From Cyclina sinensis (lineage: Eukaryota; Mollusca; Bivalvia; Venerida; Veneridae): a stretch of DNA of 64,000 nucleotides. Position 1 is the first letter of the stretch; every line of letters starts with the position of its first letter. The notes under the pieces are model-generated. The model saw nothing but the letters and a program-made list of their open reading frames with translations. It made no database searches and was not told where the DNA came from. The DNA is taken from assembly GCA_012932295.1 (NCBI GenBank), contig JAAONU010000013.1, positions 42,422,627-42,486,626 on the forward strand, written 5' to 3'. Positions 1 to 10,000 of this stretch are shown in pieces. A program made the translations under genes and the position numbers.

Positions 1-226
1 TTAAGTGTGTTTTATTAACGTGCAACTTCCTCCCTGATCTTGTGTCATCCTGAATACTTTCTCGACCTTCAGAGAAACGTTTATGCCATTTAAAAACAAG
101 CGCACGGCTAACAGATGTCTTCCCTTGACTTTTTTGCAGCATTTTATAAGTGTCAGTCGGTGTTTTCCCAAGATCCTTGCAAAATTTTATAATTGCCCTG
201 GTTTCCAGCTTTTCTTGTGACATCAT
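1..226 (-). CDS. Mariner-type transposase N-terminus (HTH_48-like), cut by window edge
   Basis: On the minus strand an open frame starts with two adjacent ATGs (226-224 and 223-221) and stays open for 75 codons to the window edge. It reads as the helix-turn-helix DNA-binding head of Mos1/mariner-type transposases: a 'RAIIKFCKDLGKTPTDTYKML' like first helix-turn-helix, then 'VFKWHKRFSEGRESIQDD' and 'RSGR'. These match the family pattern of W-x-K-R-F-x-x-G-R-x-x-x-x-D-D-x-R-S-G-R. Such heads bind the terminal repeats of the element; animals also carry domesticated or stand-alone HTH_48 proteins. The catalytic DDE part would lie to the left, outside the window, so it cannot be said whether the copy is intact. 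No intron is needed. Identification rests on motif recognition only. Confidence 0.72.
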   Translation of the reverse strand, partial: MMSQEKLETRAIIKFCKDLGKTPTDTYKMLQKSQGKTSVSRALVFKWHKRFSEGRESIQDDTRSGRKLHVNKTHL

Positions 227-2003
227 TTCTGACGTCAATTCTGTTGATGCTCTCACAGCGAAAATGTTGTTTATTCAAACTCCAACGTCCAAACGACGTC
301 ATATTTTCAGGTAACGTCGTCATAACGTCATACATTACTTTCCCGGATTTTAAGTGTTTGTCTTATTAAGAAAGTAGTATGTTTACACGCTTAATAATAA
401 GTTCATTACGAAAATTTGGACTGAGCCGCTGGCGCGTTACCATGGTTATGAAAATGGCTGTCAGTCTTAAAGTTGCGTAATTATCAATTTGAATTTTCAT
501 TGTTTTGAAAAGGAATAACAACGCTATCAATTGATACAATTTTAATTAAAATTGCTTCTGAAATGAAAAAATGAGGACATTAGTCTACGAATATATTGAA
601 CGCCCCTCGTAAGTTGCTTCAATATAATTACACTTCGGTAAAATGTTACATTGTGGCGTCAATTCGCATGTATATGCTGAAAAAATTGAAACGAAGGGAG
701 GTCACTGTGCGGAAACTTTACCAGACTGGTACCTACGTTTTAGGTACCTAAGCGAAGTCGCCCATACAGGATAAAAAGAAACAGTCGAACCCGATTTCGA
801 TCATCGTATAATGAAATTTGCGCATCATAGAACGGTGATTTGACAGCTTATAATACATGGACATCGTATAACCGCAATTGACCAACATATATTGACGAAC
901 AAGCAGCTCATATTAACAAATGCACAGTGTAGTTTTTCAGATGAACTAATGACACATTAAACAAGCAACATATAACAGCGATTGTCGTATGAAAACAAAC
1001 GCACAAAACTGAGTAGCCAATGGGCAACATATCATGACAAAAGTCCAGCGTTGGATGAAAAACACATAATATATAAAGCGAAATGGCCATATCACAGTGG
1101 CAAGATACCATTACATAATAAAAATGCACATGATAAGGTAAATTTTTGGCATCGTATAATGGCGTACTCATAGCGTATAATGACAAAAAGTCATTGTATA
1201 ATGAAAAATAAACATGACATATTAAAAGTTGCACATCCGTTTACAATATATTCACAGCACATAAGACAAACTGACACCATATAACGGAAACTGGACAATT
1301 AATAATGGAAAATAAGCAGCATACAGAAATAAACTAGCATCATGGAAAAGAAAATGGACAACATATAATAATAACATACATAATTAAATAACGCACTAAC
1401 ACCGTATAGTGGCAAACGATCATCATATAATGACAATCGAACAGTGTATTTAAAGATCTGAACATCAATTTACTATACATTTACAGCACATTAAAGTTCT
1501 GCTCATGTTCAGGCAGTCATGGCGTTCCATAGACACCAGATAAGTAAAGCGTAAATACTTGTTGATGTATTTTATGGCATGTTTTCACGATTCATTTGAG
1601 ATGGTTAATTTTCGATCATTTAAAATTTCATGGAAACTTCTACTGTTTTTGTAGGTCGATAAATCATCAGACTATCCTACTTTTAAGTGACTGTACGTTA
1701 CAACAGCAAAAGACTTTTTTAATTATGCAAAATCAGCATGTCTCCTTCGTTGACTTCTTTTTTTTCCTCTCATATCAGATGAACTTGGGTTGGTGCAAGA
1801 TTTTCTCGCATCTGCGGATTGTAAATTTTCAATTTTAAACCGTTTCATGCATGAAGGAAGAATAAGTCGAGGGGCTGAACGCGTGACTCTCCGCGTGACT
1901 CTGCGCGTGACTCTCCGCGTTCAAACAACTGGTTTGATCCCAGGAAGCAGATATGGAGCGAAACTGCACAAAACACCAATATTGTTATATTTTCATATTT
2001 TAG
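227..2003. other. Non-coding stretch with a degenerate 'gtataatg' repeat field
   Basis: No convincing exon is seen. From about 740 to 1480 the sequence repeats variants of 'catcgtataatgacaa' at loose spacing of about 25 to 60 bp, suggesting an old decayed tandem array. At 1881-1922 there are three tight copies of a 12-13 bp unit (cgcgtgactctc). The N-terminal exon(s) of the caveolin gene should lie here or to the left, but I could not find them. Confidence 0.5.
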
Positions 2004-2593
2004 GTACAATTTCATGACGTGTTTGGAGAACCAGACGAAACAGTATTTTCGTTCGATTTCATCTGGAGATTTGCATTTAAAGTAAGTATGGGAAACTGTG
2101 AATAAAAATGGATGAACGTGCACATTATAACTGTAAATGTTTAAGATGCTGAAACATTTTTATCATTGTAACCTGATGCACAGACTACCAAAAGCATTTT
2201 TTATTCGGTTAAACACAGAGTAAAACAGTAGATATGTTATTTTTTAGAGCTATTGTATTTTTCACAAATATAAAAGAAAAGTTAAGAAGTAGTTAATAAA
2301 AATCTATTCATTTTATTTATATTTTATGCCCTCAGCTTTTTACTAACGTGAAGTTATGGTGCTACCGAATTACCTCCCTTATTTGCGGTCTACCAATAGC
2401 AATATGGTGGGGTATCTACTTCGCTCTGTTGTCTTTCTGTGCCATTTGGTGTTGTGAGCCCTACATGAAAGCGTACCAGATTGAACTTAGCTGTATCAGA
2501 CGACTCTTCAACACGTGCTTGAATGCCTTCTTCCGGCCATGCTTTGAAATGATGGGGTACTGCTTTTACAACATTAGAATACAGAAAGTGTAG
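2004..2593 (+). CDS. Caveolin family protein, C-terminal two exons
   Basis: Exons 2004-2081 and 2336-2593 join in phase 0 to give 112 codons including the TAG stop. The first exon encodes the scaffolding region (FHDVFGEPDE then SFDFIWRFAF, matching the caveolin F-x-D-V-x-x-E-P-x-x-T-x-S-F-D-x-x-W signature). The second gives the intramembrane hairpin (LICGLPIAIWWGIYFALLSF) and the C-terminal membrane-binding part with several cysteines that could be palmitoylated. Splice sites are good: acceptor tattttag at 2003, donor AAA|GTAAGT at 2081, acceptor ccctcag at 2335. Caveolins insert in the inner leaflet, oligomerise and bend the plasma membrane. The N-terminal exon is not found, so the gene is partial here or starts left of the window. 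A polyadenylation signal AATAAA lies at 3109-3114. The gene is tail-to-tail with the IRAK gene. Confidence 0.86.
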
Positions 2594-3945
2594 ATGAATA
2601 TCGAATATATGTGCGTATTTTAGTTCAAAAAGAAGTTTCTACGACTCCTTTTTCATCTGCAAAACTTCGTTTGAAAGACAGTGAAGATTTACAAATATAT
2701 ATGTGATTAATCAGTACTATTTTCATTATTTCCGCCTAAAATTTGTTCTATCACTCCTCTTTTTTTAAATACATTGTCTATGTTGACAGCTACACGTGAC
2801 CGAAATTCTCAAGTATTTAAAAAGTGTCTACAAAAAAATCAAATTGTAAATCGGACGCTTACGGTCATTTGTGGCGTTGGCGCTTTTAAAATTGTATTTG
2901 GCTTTTTATGTGAATTTCCTTTTTTTTATTATTCGTAAAATGAATTTAATGTTATAAAAAGTTTCCCATAATTTTGAAATTCATGTCGCATCAATGCTAT
3001 GAAAGATTGGTCATTTGTTGTGGAATGAAAATATGCCATATTCCTATAATAAGTGTATACATGTACATATTTTGATGTATATCTCTTCTTATTTATGTAA
3101 TTCACTGTAATAAAAACAAGTAAAGGCATCTTTGTGAATTTCTTTATTGACTTGTTTTCATGTGCTATCACAAGTTTAGCTTACTTGATGATGAGCTAAA
3201 ATTTGAGCTAAAATTTCATCAACAATGCTTTGATTTTAAAGAATGAACCAAGGTCTGGCTGTAAACTGAAATTTCTGGAAGGAAAATATTACAAAAATGG
3301 GAACAAAATTTTCAGTTCCGTATTCTACCAAATGGCCCCACTGTGAAAAATGTCTGAGATTCATTCTACATTGATTTAAAAATAAATTTCTTATCACTGA
3401 TTTCACCGGCCGTTTGAACTTAATTTTAATTTCAGTCTTCCCTGCAAAATCACTACAGGATAACAATCCTCCCTGCTACATGAATATTTATTACACATTG
3501 TACAAACAACATCAGAACTTTCAAACCTTGATGAATATAAAGTTTTAAACTTAAATTATTACTAACAATAAACTCGCATGTCTAACGGTTAACCAGTTTA
3601 AAACAGCCAGTTAGAGATTTGTTGTTTTTAAACTTTTTATGACACTTTAAAAGAATAAACTTAAGGTAAATAGTTTCTTTGAATTCATCAAAATATATTT
3701 AAAAAAAAATACAATGACAAAGCAGACCTGGTTGACATCTGACAACATCAAGGTTAAGAAATTGAACATTAATTTGTATGCACCTTTTACTAAAGGAACC
3801 TTATATGTCACAATGTTCAATTGCTGTAAACAAGTTGTTTTTTAAAAAAATATTCCTATTTGGTATCACCCTTTCTCCCAAACAAACACTACTTCCTACA
3901 CTCAAAGATCAACTTGGAAAATAGTACACATTCAGTCATGTCATC
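2594..3945. other. Caveolin 3' UTR and intergenic DNA
   Basis: AT-rich sequence with no exon. The likely caveolin 3' UTR runs to about the AATAAA at 3109-3114. Nothing else recognisable is seen before the dispersed repeat that starts at about 3946. Confidence 0.45.
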
Positions 3946-4722
3946 AAACAAGAGGGCCATGATGGCCCTGTATCTCTCACCTGAGTATGACAGCTTTTAA
4001 CAAAGTTGCTATGGACCTGGTAAATTGGCCCCAGATGACCCATATTCGAACTTGACGTAAAAAAAATATTGAAACAATCTTTCTGACAAATTTCCAGGAT
4101 ATTTGGACTGAAAAAGTAGCCTCTAGAGTGTTCTACTTCTGGGCTCTCTGACCTAGTTTTTGATCCCAGATGACCCATATCCAAACCTGAGCTACAAATC
4201 ATCAAAACAACCTTTCTGACAAATTTCCAGGACATTTGGACTGAAAATGTAGCCTCTAGAGTGTTTACAAAAATTTTCGATATTTGGGCTCTGTGACCTA
4301 GTTTTTGACTCAAGATTACCCATATTCGAACTTGAGCTATAAATCATAGAAGCAACCTATCTGACAAATTTCCAGAATATTTGGACTGAAAATCTTACCT
4401 CTAGAGTGCTAACAAGGTTTTTCCATATTTGGGCTCTGTGACCTAGTTTTTGAACCAAGATGACCCATATTCGAACTTGCGCTAGAAATCATCAAAACAA
4501 CCTGTCTGACAAGTTTCCAGGTCATTTAGACTGAAAATGTTACCTCTAGAGTGTTAACAAGGTTTTTCAATATTTGAGCTCTGTGACCTAGTTTTTGATC
4601 CTAGATGACCCATATTTGAACTTCAGCTAGAAATCATTGATACAACCTTGTGTACGGACAGACGCCGGACAAAAGGCGATCACAAAAGCTCACTCTGTCA
4701 CTACGTGACAGGTGAGCTAAAA
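3946..4722 (+). repeat. Dispersed repeat with internal ~150-bp tandem units
   Basis: It begins with 'acaagagggccatgatggcc' and ends in 'cacctgtcacg...gtgagctaaaa'-type sequence. Inside are about four diverged copies of a unit of about 150 bp containing 'gacctagtttttga', 'gatgacccatattcgaactt' and 'ctctagagtgtt', followed by a 'ggacagacgccggac' tail. The same terminal block recurs near 28240 and 43292, and inverted near 49270, so this is a repeat family of the genome. Open frames in it are chance. Confidence 0.75.
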
Positions 4723-4839
4723 ATGGGTTGGTTCAAGCCAGCAAACCAACATGTCATATGTAAAACATTTTACTTTTGCTTGAGTTATGACTCAAATGAC
4801 ACTTATCTATATAGGAGATAAAGTATTTGTAACAGATCT

Positions 4840-5050
4840 CTATATGAGCAACACATGTCCTATGATCTTTAACAGAATCAAACATGTCCTATAATCATTC
4901 ATCAATTACACAACACGACCTATGATTTTTCATAGAGTTATATGACATGACCTATGATATTTCACAGTTATATGAAATGACCTATGATCTTTCACAGAGT
5001 TATATGACATGACCTTTGACCCTTCACATAGTTCTATGATATTTCCTAAG
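4840..5050 (+). repeat. Short tandem repeat, ~32-bp unit
   Basis: About five imperfect copies of 'atgacctatgatctttcaca' plus 'gagttatatgacatg', with unit length about 30-35 bp. Non-coding, downstream of the IRAK gene. Confidence 0.6.
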
Positions 5051-5149
5051 TTCTTGAATCTAGAACTAGTACAGTATCTGACAGACAATCTGCAATAAAG
5101 CAGGTATACACCTTATTACACCATTCTCTTAATACCACAGGTAAAACAA

Positions 5150-5303
5150 ACACTCTATTCTATTAAATAAAATTTGAACAATATAAAAAAAAACATAAAT
5201 ACTTTCCAGACTTTCACAAAAAGTTAAAAATTGTAAAGTAAAAATTTGAAATATCAATAACAAGAACATTGTAATATTCTTTCATCAAAAGACTGCACGA
5301 TAA
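5150..5303 (+). repeat. Direct repeat, copy 1 (~150 bp)
   Basis: A segment of about 150 bp including 'ataaaatttgaacaatata', 'tttcacaaaaagttaaaaat' and 'ttctttcatcaaaagactgc'. It recurs in the same orientation at about 6185-6325 with small differences. The two copies are about 1.03 kb apart. Confidence 0.75.
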
Positions 5304-6184
5304 GACATTTAATGAATAAATGATTGTCAAATAAACATCTTCTATAAAACCAAAACTTTTAACATAGCATTAATTCATTTTGCGATAAGTCGAACTACCT
5401 AGATTCAACTTTCAGTATTACATATTACTAACTTAATCTAGAAATTAATTTTGAACTTGGCAACTGGGTGAAAGGTAAATATGGAACTGATAGCTAGCGA
5501 TTTGGTAACTAAAAGTCAAACTTAAAAAATACTAATAAAAATCAAGCACTAATTAATGAAGTAAAATATGGACAATCCCAATAAAGAATTTTTGCTACAA
5601 CAGGACATCAAGGTGATCTAGAGGCAGAGTTAGAGTTCCCTATAGCCATCTACATAACTTCTAAGTTTTAGGGATAAAATTTTAATTGGAAAGTTCAAGA
5701 AAGAGCCATTACTCCACTAAGAGTCAAGACGGAGTTGTGCTTCACCGGTCCGCTCTTTTCCCTAATACCATATATTATTTCTTAAGACATCTTGTAGTTT
5801 CAGAGACATAACACAGATGTGTGATTTTAATTCACAAAAGGCAAAAGCTCTGAGCATAGCTACGTAAGAAAGAGTTATGGTTCTTTTACTCTGCACTTCT
5901 CATCAATGTCATCTAGCCATCCACCACATTCAAGTCAATACAATAATGGGCAATAGAGTTATGCTCATGACAAAAGTGATGGATTAATGGACATTATCAA
6001 ATCCCCCTGCTGTCTTTCAGGTAGGAAGAAAGGGGGGATAATAAATCTGAAACAAAGTATTTCAATAAGTAAAGATAAAACCCCACAAAATAAAGAAGAG
6101 TTACTAGATAAAACAGTATCAATACACTAATAACATGCTGAAATTCACACCGAGTCTGGTTTGAGAATTAAATAATTACAAGAT

Positions 6185-6325
6185 GTATCTATTCTATAAA
6201 ATAAAATTTGAACAATATAAGAAAAAACATAAATACCACACTTTCACAAAAAGTTAAAAATTGTAAAAATTTCAAATATCAGTAACATCTTAATATTCTT
6301 TCATCAAAAGACTGCATGATAAGAA
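6185..6325 (+). repeat. Direct repeat, copy 2 (~140 bp)
   Basis: Second copy of the segment at 5150-5303. It carries small deletions (for example after 'aaaattgtaaa') but keeps the same order of words. The region between the copies has no coding features. Confidence 0.75.
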
Positions 6326-6792
6326 AGTGGGGAAAGTGGAACCATAAACACTGCTAGCACTTAAAAGCAAATTTACAGAAGAGACGAAAACTGAGTATCC
6401 AAGCTACACAATACGTTAAACTGTTCAAAATTAGCAGTAATACAGATGACTCACAGGTCATAATTATGACCTATATATACCACTCTGAGTACCCAACTTC
6501 GTACATTTTCAATATGTTTATGAACAGTATCAACTAACAATTATGGTAAATATAAAGTATGCCAAGAAATAAAACAGAGACTGTTGTTTGCTGGTAACTC
6601 AAATTTGTCATTGACTTTGGAAGCCTTTACTCATGAATATTACTAAAATCAACTTAAAGAAAGATAAAAAGTTAACAATTTTAATCTTAAAAAGCCTTAT
6701 CTACAAATCTTTCACAAAAACATCTGACTATGAAGAGAACAGCAAGAACAAATGTCCCTCAACAGAACAGTAATATTCAGGTATACCTCATG

Positions 6793-7046
6793 TTGACTTA
6801 GTACTTTACACATAGTTTATGATGATTTAGTACTTTACACATAGTTTGTGATGATTTAGTAATTTACACATACTTTAGGATGATTTAGTACTTCACACAT
6901 ACTTCATGATGACTTAGTACTTTACACATACTTCATGACGATTTAGTACTTTACACATACTTTATGATGATTTAGTACTTTACACATACTTTATGATGAT
7001 TTAGTACTTTACACATACTTCATGATGACTTAGTACTTTACACATA
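6793..7046 (-). repeat. 29-bp minisatellite beginning at the IRAK stop codon
   Basis: Nine copies with an exact 29-bp period ('tatgtgtaaagtactaa' plus 'atcatcatgaag' on the minus strand). The word 'ttag' falls at 6798, 6827, 6856 and so on to 7030. The first copy in gene orientation contains the last two sense codons (Tyr, Val) and the TAA stop of the IRAK gene; the rest form the start of its 3' UTR. Confidence 0.92.
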
Positions 7047-10000
7047 TTCTGCACAATGACCTTCACTCGGTTGTCTGCTTTGAAGGAACTCTTGAATACT
7101 AACCGTTCTTCTTGAATTTACCCTCTCTTCACTGTTTACATTTCCATACACTGGTGAAGAATTGCCTCCCTTACCGGAAGCTTGCTCTTGACTACTTGAA
7201 TGACCCTGACCTTTAACCTTAGCAGAACAATTCTGATAAAGATCATCAGTGTATGCGGGCATGCTATTGCCCACTGTGTTCTCCTGACTCAACTGACAAT
7301 GTCCTTGACTTGGCAAACTTTTTCCGAACTGTTTTGCATCTTCTTGTTGGGCAGATCTCTCAAGAAGCTCCTCAGAATCATTTCTAGTCATACCTTGATA
7401 CACTGCTAGTTTTCTTTGATGTTCTTCTAAACTTGCATCAAAATTCTCATTTGTCATCTTCTCTTGAGTATTGGCATAAGGGGTGTTACTTTCACTCATA
7501 AATAAGGCATCATCTGTGAAGTCAGCACTTGTTAAGTCCATATCATTATTAATTGACTCTGTGATTGTACTGCTCTCTGAGTCTTCTTCAAAGTCAAACT
7601 GAATATTGAACTCATCCGTGTCATCAAAAACATCCACTACATTAGTCAGTTGTTCCTCTACAACACATTCATGAAACTTGTCAAATATTTCCATCATTGA
7701 GCCACAACCTTTTTTAGAAGCTTTGTCAGTTATTTCATCAAACTCTCTTGTAAAGTCAATACCTTTGTCTAATTCAATACCATGAGTTTCTCCAACAGCC
7801 TCTATGTTGTGACTTTCCTCACTAGCATTAGGTACGTTCTGATATTCATGGTTTGCTAAAGCAAGCTGAGACAATTCTTTTCTTGACTTTTCTTGTTCCT
7901 GTAGCAACTCAAGCTTCCTGGGATCAGAGGCCAGCTCATACGGGAAACAGTCATCTTTCAAACTGCTTTTCTCTGAATCACTCAGTGACTCGGAGTTTTC
8001 AAGCGGCTGACCATGTCTGAATTGACTAGCTGGTATTTCTTTGCCGAGACCAGATGATTCAGGTAAATTTTCCTTGTCAAATTTCTCAATTTTGTCAAGT
8101 TTCTTTGGATCTGATAAATAGCTTGTTCTCAGTTTTTCAGTCACTTGATCGACATTGATGTAATCATGTCCCTGGGCAGCTTTTATCTGTCTTTGATCAA
8201 TCTCCACTTGTAGCTTGAATGCCTCTGGTAAAGGCTGGTCTTTTGGGAGCATATCTATAGGACTCTCTGGCAGTGTTTTGTTAGGGTTTACACCTGGTGG
8301 AGACTTGAGCCCAGGAGAGTAACTTGGTAGGTTTCTCACACACATATGATGTTCATGTATAGAAGCAGCTTCCATCTTCTTTCCTTTGTCAGATACAACT
8401 TCTGAAAGCAAGAGAAGTTAACTAATCAAGGGAGTAAGCATAAATAAAATTCTCTGAGACTGCAATAAAACTTTGTCAACTTATCATATCTACAAGGCTG
8501 CAAAAAATAGCCATAATTAATATTTGGCAGCATCAGTCTCCTGATCTGGAGGTGGCTGGTCACCACAGGTGAGAGTTTCCAGTGACATTCCACATTCCTC
8601 ACTTTTTGTGTGAGTACTAGTTAGAACCCAGGAAGCAGTCATCCAGAGTGATTATTATTTAAGCTGCAAAAACTTGCTTCTCAATCAATGTAAAAAAAAT
8701 AAGGTTTAACTAAATTTCATTAATTATATGCCTACATGTATTTCAACAGAAAGTAGTGAACAGACTTTTATCTGTAAAATATACTGATTTTAGTGTAAAA
8801 TAAATGACTTTCTATCAATTTTCAACTGTTTCTCTTACAGACATGAAATTTACAACAGAAAGATGTAATGCATCTAGTAAAAGACCACCCAGAGGGTTAT
8901 TCGAACTCAGGTCTTCTCACAGCGAAAACCAATGCTCTTACTACTATGTCAAAGAATCAATTCCCTGACACAGTTGTCAGAGGTTGTATTTATACAATTA
9001 GAAGATGGTGTGCAGTAAACCATAACACTTCTCATCCCCACTGAAAATTTCTTCTCAAGATAAATGAAATGAAGACAACTTATATCAACAATTTTTTTCT
9101 TCACATTGAAAAAATATACTTCTATGTGCAAACAGAATGTAAACACAATAAAACATTAAAAAAGTGGTTTACCTTGTATATTCTTGTATTCTGGACCATC
9201 ATGGTCATTTTCACATTTATCTATCTCAGCATAAACCTGAAAACACAAACAAGACAAGTTGTTTGTATTACTATTGATGGGGTATATCTGGCACATTTAC
9301 TCTGAACAAAAATCACTGGATGACAGCATTTCTTCATTTTAACTATACAACTGAACTGCTTATTTTGAATTCTTGACACATACAGGTACTTCATGTACAT
9401 TTATTTGCATAATTATACATATTTAGGTTCTTTCAATTATAAGTATTTATTCATGTATTTGTGTCACTGTCAGATTTTAGGAGAATTAAACGCACAGATA
9501 TTAATCAAAACTAGGGTAGGTAGGTCTTACAAAAATATCTTACCAATGATTTCTTCAAGTTTATGTTTTATCAAAGCCAAAACTTCTTCAAAGCCAAATC
9601 TGTTCACATTAATCAACAAATGAAAATTCCTTTCTCTGAACTAACTTATACATGGTCTGAAATCTATAAAGACAACACTTTAAATGCTGATGGTTGTTAA
9701 GAGTTACTGGTAAGTTAATTGATGATTACCTCAACCATTGCAGGCCTGTCCTTCTTCTTGTTCTCAGTGCATTTCTGTGCTATTTGGAACAGAACTTCAA
9801 ATGTTGATGTAGGGAAAGATATCTTCAGTTTGGGATCTTGGAAACTTTTCTGCTTGTTTAATTTTGGTGAATCTTCTAGAGCACTTTGAATGTATTCCAC
9901 CTATGAACAAGAATACAGGTAAACTATTTTACAGATGATTTTACCACAATATGATTTTCCTGAATTTTCGTAAGAGTGAAAGCTGACAAGTCAGGAATAA

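Noticed and set aside
3936..4313. 125-codon minus-strand frame
   Set aside because: It lies wholly in a tandem dispersed repeat and has no domain.
6793..7046. Regular 29-bp repeats resembling a CRISPR array
   Set aside because: Units are head-to-tail without unique spacers, in a eukaryotic gene; the 31-bp array at 17491 was rejected for the same reason.
7700..8300. TRAF6-binding PxExx(acidic/aromatic) sites in the IRAK tail
   Set aside because: Only partial matches such as PYELAS and PSEGHC were found; none meets the full consensus.
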